64,000 nucleotides of DNA from Clostridium sp. C2-6-12 (GCF_009928485.1 NZ_JAABNP010000019.1:45280-109279); one strand, 5' to 3'. Positions 16,308 through 26,615 are shown, counted from the first letter of the stretch. Translations and numbers: made by a program. Notes: generated from the letters alone by a model not told the origin.

Positions 16308-17186
16308 ATGTCAAAAGAAATTGAAGCAAAAGTTTTGCTTTCAAAAAACAAAAAGCCTTCTAGTTGGTTTGGAACAAGCTACCTTTTTAATATTTATAGA
16401 GGCTGTGAACATGGCTGCATTTACTGTGATTCCAGAAGCTTATGCTACAAATTAGATAATTTTGATGAACTCATTGTAAAAAAGAATGCTGTAGAACTAC
16501 TCAAAAAAGAGCTTAAGACTAAAAGAAAAAAGGGATGTTTAGGCACTGGAGCAATGACAGATCCTTATACTTTATCTGAGAAAAAATATTCACTTACCAG
16601 AAGATGTTTAGAGATAATTTCAGAATATAATTACCCAATTCACTTAACTACAAAAAGTAATCTAATCTTAAGAGATATTGATATTCTTCAAGAAATCAAT
16701 AAAATCTATGCATCTGTAGCTATAACAATAACTACTAATGATGATAGTTTAGCTAAAAAAATAGAGCCTTATGCACCTTCATCTACAGATAGATTTAAAG
16801 CCCTTGGAATTCTTTCAACATTAGGAATAAACACAAGCATAACCATGATGCCAATACTTCCATTTATAGAGGATACTGAAGAAAATATTATTAGTATAGT
16901 TGAAAAAGCAGATTATTATGGTGTTAAACATATTGTTCCTTGGATTGGAATGTCTTTAAGAGATAGGCAAAGAGATTATTTTTACGAAAATTTAGATAAA
17001 AATTTTCCTGGCATAAAAGAAAAGTACGAAAAACGCTTTGGAGATAGGTATAAATGCTCTGGAAGAAATATTACTAAGTTAAATTATGCGCTTAAAAATG
17101 CCTGTTTAAAGTATGGAATTACTCTTAAAATGCCTTCTTATGAAAACAAGTCATCATCTATTCAACTAAATTTACTAAGACAATAG
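16308..17186 (+). CDS. Spore-photolyase-like radical SAM protein
   Basis: A 292-aa protein. The frame opens at a GTG inside the ribosome binding site AGAGGTG, so I choose the ATG at 16308. YRGCEHGCIYCDSRS holds the CX3CX2C cluster (Cys33, Cys37, Cys40) typical of the SplB/Rv2578c branch of radical SAM enzymes, which binds a 4Fe-4S cluster and SAM. Later segments (GTGAMTDPYTLSE, LTTKSNLILRD, TMMPILPFIED) fit the same family. The true substrate is unproven; family members are called DNA repair photolyase-like by homology only. A -10-like TAAAAT lies about 30 bases upstream. Confidence 0.85.
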   Translation: MSKEIEAKVLLSKNKKPSSWFGTSYLFNIYRGCEHGCIYCDSRSLCYKLDNFDELIVKKNAVELLKKELKTKRKKGCLGTGAMTDPYTLSEKKYSLTRRCLEIISEYNYPIHLTTKSNLILRDIDILQEINKIYASVAITITTNDDSLAKKIEPYAPSSTDRFKALGILSTLGINTSITMMPILPFIEDTEENIISIVEKADYYGVKHIVPWIGMSLRDRQRDYFYENLDKNFPGIKEKYEKRFGDRYKCSGRNITKLNYALKNACLKYGITLKMPSYENKSSSIQLNLLRQ

Positions 17187-17206
17187 ATAGTTTTTACTAT
17201 CTATTG
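17181..17206. terminator. Hairpin between convergent radical SAM and hydrolase genes
   Basis: CAATAGATAGT and ACTATCTATTG are perfect 11-bp arms with a TTTT loop that overlap the radical SAM stop codon. There is no strong T-run on either side, so the terminator call is moderate. Confidence 0.5.
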
Positions 17207-17216
17207 CCTCTTCATA

Positions 17217-18185
17217 CTAGCACTGCAAAATCAAACTTTTTATTATTTCCTTGCTAACATCACCATATAATTTACTAGATGATGTTGGTGTTGCTTGAAT
17301 TACTGTAATAAGATTATTTTTAGGGTATACGTTAATTTCTTGTCCACCAAATCCTCTGGCTGCATATCCTTCTTCAAAAAGCCACCATAAATACCCATAC
17401 TCTGAACTTGCTTTACTAGCTAATATTGCTTCTTTTACATATTCCTCAGATACAATTCTCTGCCCATTAAAAAGTCCATTATTTAAAAATAATAATCCTA
17501 TTTTACCCATATCCCTTGCAGATAAATCTGAATTTTCTTCACCTTCCTGTATTGTATATGATACATTATCTGGGCTTTTAGGCCATGCTCCACTGTTTAT
17601 TTTAAGTGGAGTATACAAAAATTCTTCACATACTTCATAAGCAGTTTTCCCTGCTGCTTTACCAATAACTGCTGAAAGTAAAATAACATCCCATTCTTTA
17701 TAAACAAATTTAGTTCCTGGATAATCATTCATTGCAATATCTGATAAATGAGATAACCAGCTACCAGACCTCATCATTTGGTTCAGCATTGGGCAATGAT
17801 AATGCTTTCCCGGATTCCAATATATACCTGAGGACATTGTCAATAAATGCTTTATAGTTAGTGCTTTATGATACATATGATTATCTTCAGCAAATTCAGG
17901 AAGATATTTTTTAATAGGCTCATCAATACTCTTTATTATTCCTTTATCAATACAAATTCCCAGAGTTATTGATAAAATACTTTTCCAAACTGATTTAATA
18001 TTATTTTTGCTGTTTTCATTAAATTTATTGTAATAATGCTCAAAAATTATCTTTTCATTTTTTATAACGAGTATACTGTTTATAAGCCTATATCTCTTTT
18101 GTTTTATATAATCATCAATATCATTTAAAATATTACTATTCATACCTTCAACTTCTGGTGTTGAAAACTTCCACTCATAACTCAT
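17217..18185 (-). CDS. Serine hydrolase of the beta-lactamase / class C family
   Basis: A 322-aa protein without a signal peptide, so probably cytosolic. The SxxK motif is SVWK (Ser65, Lys68). The usual YxN motif is not clear (YKEW is the nearest). A GGQE segment near residue 285 stands at the KTG-like position. Members include esterases, peptidases and beta-lactamases; resistance should not be assumed. Its ATG overlaps the stop of the UvrA-like gene by 4 bases, so the two are translationally coupled. Confidence 0.8.
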   Translation of the reverse strand: MSYEWKFSTPEVEGMNSNILNDIDDYIKQKRYRLINSILVIKNEKIIFEHYYNKFNENSKNNIKSVWKSILSITLGICIDKGIIKSIDEPIKKYLPEFAEDNHMYHKALTIKHLLTMSSGIYWNPGKHYHCPMLNQMMRSGSWLSHLSDIAMNDYPGTKFVYKEWDVILLSAVIGKAAGKTAYEVCEEFLYTPLKINSGAWPKSPDNVSYTIQEGEENSDLSARDMGKIGLLFLNNGLFNGQRIVSEEYVKEAILASKASSEYGYLWWLFEEGYAARGFGGQEINVYPKNNLITVIQATPTSSSKLYGDVSKEIIKSLILQC

Positions 18186-20548
18186 AATAAGTACCTCCCA
18201 ATAATTGATTTTTCATCCATTTTAAGTTCAGCAGGTGTCCCCTTTGCAATAATATATCCTCCATCGCTTCCTCCTCCTGGCCCCATTTCAATTATGTAAT
18301 CACAATTACTGAGTACTACTGGATCATGTTCAGTTACTATAATAGTATTACCATTATCACAAAGTTCATGAATTAGGTGAATAAGCTTTTCTGTATCAGA
18401 AATAGACAATCCTGTAGTAGGCTCATCTAAAATGTATAAACTGCTTTTTACTTGCCTTTTCCCCAACTCTTTTGCAAGCTTTATTCTTTGAGCTTCTCCT
18501 CCTGAAATAGTTGGAGTACTTTGTCCAAGCTTTATGTAGCCTAATCCAACTCTGTTTAGTGTCATAAGCATATTATAAACACTTTTATCAATGTCCTTGA
18601 AGAAGTCGATTGCCTCCAAAACACTCATTTCAAGAATCTGTCTTATATTTTTATCCTTAAGTTTAACTTCCATTGCTTCTTCAACAAAACCAGTTCCGCC
18701 GCAATATTCACACTCAAGATCTATAAAATTTCCATAACCAACATAATGATGAATTACTCCATCACCTTTGCATGCATGGCAGCCTCCCTTTGAATTTACA
18801 CTAAATAATCCTGCGGTATAATCATTTTCAATTGCTTCGGGTGTATTTGCAAGGAGTTTTCTTATTTTATCGAAGATACCTAAATATGTAGCTGGACATG
18901 AAGTTCTGCTTCTTCCAATAGGCTTTTGGTCAACTACTATACATTTATTTATATGTTCTGTTCCTATAATCTCAACATTATCATTTTCTTCTTTATTATC
19001 TTCCTCATCTAGTTCATCGTCCTGAGAAAATTTTGCTTTTAAAATCTCTTTTAATTTAGGAACTAAAGTATCTGCAATCAAACTTGATTTCCCACTTCCT
19101 GAAACTCCTGCTATCCCAACAATAAGTCCCAAAGGAATATCAGTAGAAACCTTTTGTAAATTGTGAAGACTAGCATTATTTATTGTTAGAAACTTTTGTG
19201 TATTATTTATTCTATATTTCTTTGGAATAGGAATAAGCTTTTTGCCAGATAAATATGGAGAAGTCTTTGAATTATCACACAACATAAATTCATCATAAGT
19301 ACCTTGAAATATTCTTTCACCACCAAAACTTCCTGCCTCTGGTCCTAAGTCTACAATATAATCAGCAGCCTTCATAAAATTTTCATCATGTTCAACAGCA
19401 ACTACTGTATTTCCTCTATTAACTAAATTTTTAATAATATTTATAAGCTTTTCTTTTTCTATTTCATGTAAACCAATTGTGGGTTCATCAAAAATAAATA
19501 TAATAGAATCCATTTCTGCTATTATAAATGAGGCTAAAAATAAACGCTGAATCTCCCCTCCAGAAAGTGTTGGAACAGGACGTGAAAGCGATAAATGATG
19601 AAGCCCCACATCAACCATACATTCAAGTTTAGTTAAAATCTCACCAATTAAATTTCCTCTAGATAGTTTATTTTTTTCTACCTTTAAAAATTCTACAAGA
19701 TCTTTTATGTACATATTTTCTAGCTCTGTAATCGTCTTTCCACCAACAGTTGTATTAATAGCTTGTTCACCTAATCCAGTTCCATTGCATTTTGGGCAGA
19801 TTCTTAAACTCAAGCAGTTATCCTCCATTAATAAGTATCTTAATCTTCCACTATCTCCGCCTATAATTTGCATTATCCAAGGAATAAATCCTGGAAATAT
19901 TGTTTTTCCTCCGTCACCATATACTAAAGCTTGAAATTGTTCTTCTGTTAAAGTATTAACTTTTTGAGATATGGATAAACCATAATATTTGCAAAAGCCA
20001 TCCATCAATCTTCTTGTACTTCCACGCTTTGCCACACCAAAAACTAATTCATCTATGGCTTTTGTCCTATCTCCAAAAAGCTTTTCTTCATCAAGCTTAT
20101 ATATCTTTCCTTTCCCTAAACATTTAACACACATTCCCTTTGCTGAATTTTTTTGAAACATTTCCATTGAAAGTGGAAGTCCATCATCATAATCTGAATC
20201 ACGTATGCCAAAGGCTGAAAAAAACATAGCAAGCATGTTGCTTATTTTAGTACGTGTACCAACAGTACTTCGAGGATTTGATTGACGAATTATTCTTTGT
20301 TCAACTGCAACTGTAGGCGACATACCAGTGATGCTATCAAAACTCGGTGCAGTTTCCACCATAAACTGGGTTCCAGAAAACAATAAATACCTTCGCTTTC
20401 CTTCTTCATAAAGAGTATCAAAAGCAAGACTAGACTTTCCACTTCCTGAAACTCCTGTAATAACAGTTAATTTGTTTTTAGGAATCTTAATATCAATATT
20501 TTTTAAATTGTGAATTTTAGCACCTTTAATTTCTATAAAGTTATTCAT
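18182..20548 (-). CDS. UvrA-like ABC ATPase lacking the UvrB-binding region
   Basis: A 788-aa protein, shorter than canonical UvrA (about 940 aa). It has two ABC modules. Walker A sites are GVSGSGKSS (residues 32-40) and a second copy near 480. Signatures are LSGGEIQRLFLAS and ISGGEAQRIKLAK. Walker B sites are IIFIFDEPTIGLH and SLYILDEPTTGLS. Zinc-knuckle pairs include CVKCLGKG, CPKCNGTG and CHACKGDG...CEYCGGTG. The stretch after the first Walker A that normally holds the UvrB-binding domain is short. This fits the UvrA2/drug-resistance-type paralogs rather than the core repair enzyme. Cotranscribed with the serine hydrolase. Confidence 0.88.
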   Translation of the reverse strand: MNNFIEIKGAKIHNLKNIDIKIPKNKLTVITGVSGSGKSSLAFDTLYEEGKRRYLLFSGTQFMVETAPSFDSITGMSPTVAVEQRIIRQSNPRSTVGTRTKISNMLAMFFSAFGIRDSDYDDGLPLSMEMFQKNSAKGMCVKCLGKGKIYKLDEEKLFGDRTKAIDELVFGVAKRGSTRRLMDGFCKYYGLSISQKVNTLTEEQFQALVYGDGGKTIFPGFIPWIMQIIGGDSGRLRYLLMEDNCLSLRICPKCNGTGLGEQAINTTVGGKTITELENMYIKDLVEFLKVEKNKLSRGNLIGEILTKLECMVDVGLHHLSLSRPVPTLSGGEIQRLFLASFIIAEMDSIIFIFDEPTIGLHEIEKEKLINIIKNLVNRGNTVVAVEHDENFMKAADYIVDLGPEAGSFGGERIFQGTYDEFMLCDNSKTSPYLSGKKLIPIPKKYRINNTQKFLTINNASLHNLQKVSTDIPLGLIVGIAGVSGSGKSSLIADTLVPKLKEILKAKFSQDDELDEEDNKEENDNVEIIGTEHINKCIVVDQKPIGRSRTSCPATYLGIFDKIRKLLANTPEAIENDYTAGLFSVNSKGGCHACKGDGVIHHYVGYGNFIDLECEYCGGTGFVEEAMEVKLKDKNIRQILEMSVLEAIDFFKDIDKSVYNMLMTLNRVGLGYIKLGQSTPTISGGEAQRIKLAKELGKRQVKSSLYILDEPTTGLSISDTEKLIHLIHELCDNGNTIIVTEHDPVVLSNCDYIIEMGPGGGSDGGYIIAKGTPAELKMDEKSIIGRYLL

Positions 20549-21114
20549 GCTTTACCTCATTTAATTGAGTAACCAAAATTTTTTTAGCTACTATTTAAAA
20601 TCTATTTTTAACTATGTAATTATTTTATACTAAACTACAGCATATAGCCATATTAAGTAATATTTTCTAGTTTGCCAAGTAAGTACGTAAGTAAATTAAT
20701 TGAAATATGTTATTGTATGTTGTACTATTATACTAAAATATAATGTTCTTAAAAATATCATAATTAACTATGTACACCATAGACATATTATGGTAACTTG
20801 TTGTGCTTATTAAAAATATACTTAAAGTATTTTTAATGTGACTTACCATTAATATTCTGAACCATATAACCATATATATTCTTCAGAATATGCACATATT
20901 AAAAGAGCTGCTATGCCGCAATTCGGAACTTATCACCTATAAAAATAGCAGCTATACACTCATAAAAAGAGTGGCTATTCCACAATACAAATCTTTTCTG
21001 CAATTCAGAACTTTTTATGCCTAAAATGCAGATTTAGAAACTTTGGTTGTAAAACTAAACATATTTAAGTAGCACAATACCTTATGTTATTAATTTTTTA
21101 TTGGAGGTTGTAAT
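20549..21114. other. Hairpin-rich intergenic region upstream of the 1693-aa signalling gene
   Basis: No gene is seen. There are four inverted or direct repeat sets. ATTAAAAATA/TATTTTTAAT lies at 20809-20818 and 20828-20837, nested in a wider TGGTAA/TTACCA pair. ATATTCTGAA/TTCAGAATAT lies at 20852-20861 and 20882-20891. AGCTGCTAT/ATAGCAGCT lies at 20906-20914 and 20945-20953. GCAATTCGGAACTT at 20918 recurs as GCAATTCAGAACTT at 21000. It is plausibly a structured leader or multi-operator promoter. Confidence 0.5.
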
Positions 21115-24100
21115 ATGGTTAATATCCCTGGCTATCAAATAAACTCAAAAATATATGAGGGAAATAAAACTATTATTTACAATGGAATTAGACTAAATGA
21201 TGGCGTTTCAGTTTTATTGAAATTTCTTTATGCTGAATATCCTGATTTAAATGATATAGATAAAGTTAAAAAACAATATATCTTAAATCAACAAATTCAG
21301 AGCAAAAACATTGTAAAAATCTATAATATAGAATATTACGAAAAAACGCCAGTACTTATTTTAGAATATTTTGATGGCGTTTCTTTAAATAACATCTTAA
21401 ATACCTTTGAAAAAATGAAACCTATGGATTTCCTAAAAATAGCTATTGAACTATCACAAGGACTAATTGATATTCATTATAACAATATTATCCATAAAAC
21501 CATTATTCCAAGTCACATTATTGTAAATAAGAAAAATAATATAGTTAAATTTACTGGCTTTGAAAATTCTACTCTTTTCTCCAACAAAATAAATATTTTA
21601 GATAAAATAACAGATTTAGAAAGTATAATTGGTTATATTTCTCCAGAACAAACTGGAAGGATGAACAGTTCTATTGATTATCGTACAGATTTTTACTCTT
21701 TAGGAGTAGTTTTTTATGAAATGCTTACTGGGTCTTTACCTTTTGATGCTGAAGATAATTTAGGTATGATTCATTGTCATCTTGCAGTGCACCCCATTTC
21801 TCCATTTGAAAAAGACCCTAATATTCCACAGGTTATTTCTAATATAATAATGAAATTAATGGAAAAAATGCCTGATAATAGATACCAAAGCGCTGTTAGT
21901 TTGAAATGGGATTTAGAAAAATGCAAGAACCTACTTGAAGGCACTGGATCAATAACAAATTTTAAAATAGCTGAAAGAGATATTTCAGATGTTTTTGAAA
22001 TTCCCGACAAACTCTATGGAAGAGAGCAAGAAATTAAATTGCTAAAATCCGCCTTTAAGCAAATTAATATAACTCAAAAAGAAACTATTTTGATTTCTGG
22101 TTATTCTGGGGTAGGAAAATCTGAATTAGTTAATAAGTTTAAAACTTCTATAAAAAATAAACCCAGTTATTTCATATCGGGAAAATTTGATCAATTTTAT
22201 CATGACATTCCTTCTGCATTAATTTATTCTTTTAGTGACTTAATCAATCAAATTCTCAGTGAAAATAAAGAGCAAATTAAGAACTGGAGAAATAAACTTT
22301 TAAACTCCTTAGGATCTAATGGCCAGGTAATTATAGATGTAGTTCCTCAAGTTGAAAAATTAATTGGAAAACAAAAGCAAGCTCTTGAGTTGTCTCCTCA
22401 AGAAACAAAAAATCGTTTTTACAAAGTTTTTAAAGATTTTGTAAAAACCTTTTGTGAATCAGATCATCCTCTAGTCATATTTTGGGATGATTTACAGTGG
22501 GCTGATTTATCTTCCCTAAAGCTTATGGAAACCCTAATAAGTGATTTTGAAATAAAAAATATATTGTTTATTGGAGCTTATAGATATAATGAGGTGGATG
22601 AACTTCACCCTCTAAGACTAACTATAAATAATATTCAAAATAATAATGTACTTGTTAATACTATTTTTCTTAAACCTTTAAAAGCTGTTTATATACAACA
22701 GTTTATTTCTGAAACATTCCATTGCAATATAAATGAAGTAATTTCTTTATCTGAAATAACCATGAAAAAAACAGATGGTAATCCATTCTTTATGAAACAA
22801 TTTTTATATTTATTATATATAGAACATTTGATTTGGTTTAATAAAAAAGAATGGAAATGGGAATGGAATTTATCTGAAATAAAAAAAGTAAATATAGCCG
22901 AAAATGTTGTAGAACTGATTACGTCTAGAATATCAAAATTCCATAAAACTACTGTTGAAATATTAAAATTAGCTGCTTGTATAGGGAGCCAATTTGACTT
23001 TAACTTATTGTCTGTGTTAAGCAAAATTATATACAAATATACTAATGATGACCTTCAAGCTGCTATGTATGAAGCTTTAAAAGAAGGCATTATATTACCT
23101 GCTTTAAAAGACAATATTAATAATGAAACAGGCAAATTAATTCACGATAATTATATATTTCTTCATGATAGAATACAGCAGGCAATATATTCATTAATTG
23201 ATGAACATCAAAAGCAAGAAATTCATCTTAAAATAGGAAAGCATATGTTAGCCAATGAAGATTGGTTAAAACAAGAAGGAACTATTCTAGATATTGTATC
23301 TCAATTAAATCTTGGTATTGAATTGATACATAATGCTTCTGAAATATTTCAAATAGCTGAATTGGAGCTTCTAGCTGGAAAATTTGCAAAGAAATCAACT
23401 GCCTATGACACAGCCTATAAGTATACTTTGATTGGGATTAAGCTTATAGAACCTTTTGGTTGGCAAACCTCTTATGAATTAATTCATTCCTTATATGTTC
23501 AAGCTGCTGAAATAGCTTGTTTAAATGGAGATTATGAAGCTGTAGAAAAATATACTCAAGTTGCATTAATTAACAGTCAAAATGATTTAGATAAAATTGA
23601 GTTATACGAAATTAAAATCATAGCCTATACTGCACAAAATAAAAAATCAGAAGTTTTAGATACTGCTATATATGTACTGAAACTTCTTGGAATGAATTTT
23701 CCCAAAATGCCTACCACAGCTCATGTTTTATATTCATTTATAAAAACAAAGCTTATGCTATTTAGAAATCCGCCTGAAAATTTAGTTGAATTACCACAAA
23801 TGACCAACTTATTTTTATGTGCGGCTTTGAGAATAATGGTTAAAATGGGAATGTCTACTTATATGCTTAACCCTAATCTTTTTCTTTTAATAACATTAAA
23901 AGCCGTAAGATTGTATGTAAAACATGGAAACTTAAGTAGTTCACCAATTGGCTATGCTGCTTATGGCATGCTTTTATGCTCTATAGGAGATATTGATTCT
24001 GGATATAAATTTAGTCAGTTAGCGTTACAATTATTAGATAAATTTGATGAAAAAGAATATAAAGCTCAAACCTATGTACTTATAAACTGCTTCATAAATC

Positions 24101-26196
24101 CATGGAGAAAAGACATTAATAGTACATTAAATAAATATGTAAATGCTTATAATGTTGGATTAGAAACAGGTAATATAAATTATGCTTGTACAGCTGCATG
24201 CTTATATGGAATATCCTCTTATTATTCAGGTAAAAATTTAGCAAATTTAGATGTTGAAATGTCCGATTTTTCAAAAATTATGAATAAGCTAAAAAATAAA
24301 GAAGCTCTCATTACTCAATCAATATTTCAACAAGCAATTAATAATTTAATTGGTGATTCTGAAAATACCTATAAATTAAAAGGGAAAGTATATAATGAAG
24401 ATGAAATGATATTGATACACCAAGAAGCAAAGGATATTGGTACTCTTTGCAGTGTTTATTTAAATAAATCTATTCTTTCATATTTATTTGGCAAATATGA
24501 TGATGCTTTTGATAACTCTCAAATTGCTCAATCTTATTTAGAAGGTGTAAAAGGAACCTTAAGTTTTGCTATTTTTTATTTTTATAATTCATTAATTATG
24601 CTCGCTTGTATTAACACGCAAAATTCACTACTTGGTAAACAGCAAATAATGCATAAAATATCGTCCAATGAAAAAAGATTGAAAAAATGGGCGCAAGATG
24701 CACCAAATAACTTTTTGAATAAACTATATTTAGTGAAAGCAGAAAAAGCAAGGATTTTAGGACAAACTTCTAAAGCTATTGATTATTATGAAAAAGCTAT
24801 TAAAATTGCTTCAGAAAATAATTATATACAAGAAGAAGCTCTTTCAAATGAACTAGCAGCAAAATATTATTTATCATTGGAAAACAAACGTATAGCTAAA
24901 ATGTACTTTGAACAATCAATATATTGCTATAATTTATGGGGTGCTAAAGCTAAATCTAATAATATAATTCAATCATATTCTAATATTTTCAGCTTTGATA
25001 AACTTAATAATTCTTTTATCAAAGATAGATCTACAGCTTTAGATAATAGTATATCCAATCCAATTGGACTCGATATCGCTTCAATAGTAAAAGCAACTCA
25101 TGCAATTTCTGGTGAAATAAAATTAGAGGAGCTATTAAAAAAGCTGCTATATATTTTGCTTGAAAATGCAGGTGCTCAGAGAATCTGCTACTTAATTAAA
25201 AGAGAAGAAAAATATATTATACTTGCAGAAGGTAATATACGGGAAAAACAAATAGATGTTATGAAAGAAGAGGATTTTGAAGCCACTAAGGCCTTGCCTA
25301 AGAAAATAATTTATTATGTAATACATTCAAAAGACACTATAATTTTAGATTCTTCTTCTATTTCAGAAAAATTTATAACAGATCCTTACATTTTAAATAA
25401 AAATCCAAAGTCTATTATGTGTATGCCTGTATTAAACAAAGGAAATTTAATTGGAATACTTTATTTGGAGAACACTTTAATAGATGGTGCCTTTAATAAC
25501 GAACGAATTGAGATAATTAAAATAATTTCTTCTCAACTAGCAATATCATTAGAAAATGCAATTCTATACAATGATTTAGAACGTTCTGAAAAGCAACTTA
25601 GAGAGCATCACAATAAACTTGAGGAATTGATAGAACAAAGAACTTCAAAATTAAAAAAAGAAATTAATGAACGTAAAAAGGCTGAAAAACTATTAGAAGA
25701 AATGGCCTCTCACGATTATCTTACTGGACTAGCAAATAGAAAATTGTTTCAAAGCGAATTAAATTATTCGCTTGATTTTGCAAAAGCTAATGATCTTTCT
25801 CTTGCAATTTTATTTATAGACCTAGATGGTTTTAAAGCAATAAATGACGCTTATGGTCATAACTGTGGAGATACGGTTATAAAAACCATTGCTGCAAGAT
25901 TAATAAAAATAGTAAAACCTTCTGATGTCGTTTCAAGATTTGGTGGAGATGAATTTGTAATTATCATCAAAAACATTTTAAGTATAGATTTTATTAATGA
26001 GATCTGCAATAAAATTATTAATGAAATTTCACTTCCAATTGATTTAGGCAACTACAAAGGTTTGGTTACTGCAAGCATTGGTATCTCGGTATATCCAACT
26101 GATGGTATTACTATAAATCAATTAGTTAAAAAAGCAGATAATGCTATGTATGAAGCAAAAAAATCTGGAAAAAATAAATTTGTCTTTAGTAAATAA
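21115..26196 (+). CDS. Pseudokinase-AAA ATPase-TPR-GAF-GGDEF signalling protein, 1693 aa
   Basis: Domains in order: a PknB-like kinase fold (about 5-270) with Lys36, but HKT at 127-129 in place of HRD and FTGF at 146-149 in place of DFG, so probably inactive. Next come a STAND-type AAA module (Walker A GYSGVGKSE near 331, Walker B VIFWDDLQWAD near 455) and a long helical TPR-like region (about 700-1300). A GAF domain (about 1320-1480) and a coiled coil follow. The C-terminal diguanylate cyclase has RFGGDEF near 1608. The RxxD inhibitory site reads KPSD, so product inhibition may be lost. It likely makes c-di-GMP in response to an unknown signal. Start after GGAGGT. Confidence 0.85.
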   Translation: MVNIPGYQINSKIYEGNKTIIYNGIRLNDGVSVLLKFLYAEYPDLNDIDKVKKQYILNQQIQSKNIVKIYNIEYYEKTPVLILEYFDGVSLNNILNTFEKMKPMDFLKIAIELSQGLIDIHYNNIIHKTIIPSHIIVNKKNNIVKFTGFENSTLFSNKINILDKITDLESIIGYISPEQTGRMNSSIDYRTDFYSLGVVFYEMLTGSLPFDAEDNLGMIHCHLAVHPISPFEKDPNIPQVISNIIMKLMEKMPDNRYQSAVSLKWDLEKCKNLLEGTGSITNFKIAERDISDVFEIPDKLYGREQEIKLLKSAFKQINITQKETILISGYSGVGKSELVNKFKTSIKNKPSYFISGKFDQFYHDIPSALIYSFSDLINQILSENKEQIKNWRNKLLNSLGSNGQVIIDVVPQVEKLIGKQKQALELSPQETKNRFYKVFKDFVKTFCESDHPLVIFWDDLQWADLSSLKLMETLISDFEIKNILFIGAYRYNEVDELHPLRLTINNIQNNNVLVNTIFLKPLKAVYIQQFISETFHCNINEVISLSEITMKKTDGNPFFMKQFLYLLYIEHLIWFNKKEWKWEWNLSEIKKVNIAENVVELITSRISKFHKTTVEILKLAACIGSQFDFNLLSVLSKIIYKYTNDDLQAAMYEALKEGIILPALKDNINNETGKLIHDNYIFLHDRIQQAIYSLIDEHQKQEIHLKIGKHMLANEDWLKQEGTILDIVSQLNLGIELIHNASEIFQIAELELLAGKFAKKSTAYDTAYKYTLIGIKLIEPFGWQTSYELIHSLYVQAAEIACLNGDYEAVEKYTQVALINSQNDLDKIELYEIKIIAYTAQNKKSEVLDTAIYVLKLLGMNFPKMPTTAHVLYSFIKTKLMLFRNPPENLVELPQMTNLFLCAALRIMVKMGMSTYMLNPNLFLLITLKAVRLYVKHGNLSSSPIGYAAYGMLLCSIGDIDSGYKFSQLALQLLDKFDEKEYKAQTYVLINCFINPWRKDINSTLNKYVNAYNVGLETGNINYACTAACLYGISSYYSGKNLANLDVEMSDFSKIMNKLKNKEALITQSIFQQAINNLIGDSENTYKLKGKVYNEDEMILIHQEAKDIGTLCSVYLNKSILSYLFGKYDDAFDNSQIAQSYLEGVKGTLSFAIFYFYNSLIMLACINTQNSLLGKQQIMHKISSNEKRLKKWAQDAPNNFLNKLYLVKAEKARILGQTSKAIDYYEKAIKIASENNYIQEEALSNELAAKYYLSLENKRIAKMYFEQSIYCYNLWGAKAKSNNIIQSYSNIFSFDKLNNSFIKDRSTALDNSISNPIGLDIASIVKATHAISGEIKLEELLKKLLYILLENAGAQRICYLIKREEKYIILAEGNIREKQIDVMKEEDFEATKALPKKIIYYVIHSKDTIILDSSSISEKFITDPYILNKNPKSIMCMPVLNKGNLIGILYLENTLIDGAFNNERIEIIKIISSQLAISLENAILYNDLERSEKQLREHHNKLEELIEQRTSKLKKEINERKKAEKLLEEMASHDYLTGLANRKLFQSELNYSLDFAKANDLSLAILFIDLDGFKAINDAYGHNCGDTVIKTIAARLIKIVKPSDVVSRFGGDEFVIIIKNILSIDFINEICNKIINEISLPIDLGNYKGLVTASIGISVYPTDGITINQLVKKADNAMYEAKKSGKNKFVFSK

Positions 26197-26207
26197 GAAT
26201 AAATAAG

Positions 26208-26246
26208 TCGAACCATATATATTTTTGAAAATATATATGGTTCAAC
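26208..26246. terminator. Bidirectional terminator between convergent genes
   Basis: GAACCATATATATTTT pairs with AAAATATATATGGTTC, extended by GT/AC at the base. It lies between the GGDEF gene and the DUF1667 gene, both of which end here. Confidence 0.75.
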
Positions 26247-26260
26247 TTCATATTCTTAAA

Positions 26261-26614
26261 TTAAGCTTCTTTTACATTTCTAGTAACAACAATATCAGCA
26301 CCAGTCCCAAGCACATTTTGAATTACAATATCTCCAATTTTAACAGGAGCCTTAATAATTGCTTTATTAATTTCTTCCATGCATTTAAAATTAAGTCCTT
26401 TTGGAATTGGATTTGTTGTTTTTACAGGTACTACAGGCAACTCTCCATTTTGAACCTTAACTGTTGAAGTTATTACTCTTACTGGATTTGTAACTTCATT
26501 TATTCCATATTCAAACCCTCTAGGACAACCATTTCCAGTTACGCTTTTAGCTTCTGCATCTACTTTTAAATGACATCCTTTAGGACAAACTATACAAATT
26601 AATTCTTTTTCCAT
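26261..26614 (-). CDS. DUF1667 protein, third subunit of the clostridial glp dehydrogenase set
   Basis: A 117-aa protein with four N-terminal cysteines in CIVCPKGCHL...GCPRGF, suited to binding a metal or Fe-S cluster. A conserved PVRVITSTV and VPVKTTNPIPKG follow. DUF1667 proteins sit with the two FAD proteins upstream in Clostridia and Thermotoga. The set is thought to act as a glycerol-3-phosphate dehydrogenase complex replacing GlpABC. The frame can start at 26626, overlapping the previous gene, but the ATG at 26614 is better placed after GGTGA. It is the last gene of the glp unit and ends at a terminator. Confidence 0.82.
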   Translation of the reverse strand: MEKELICIVCPKGCHLKVDAEAKSVTGNGCPRGFEYGINEVTNPVRVITSTVKVQNGELPVVPVKTTNPIPKGLNFKCMEEINKAIIKAPVKIGDIVIQNVLGTGADIVVTRNVKEA

Positions 26615-26615
26615 T

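Noticed and set aside
17217..18185. Beta-lactam resistance gene
   Set aside because: There is no signal peptide and no clear YxN or KTG motif; the family is mostly esterases or peptidases.
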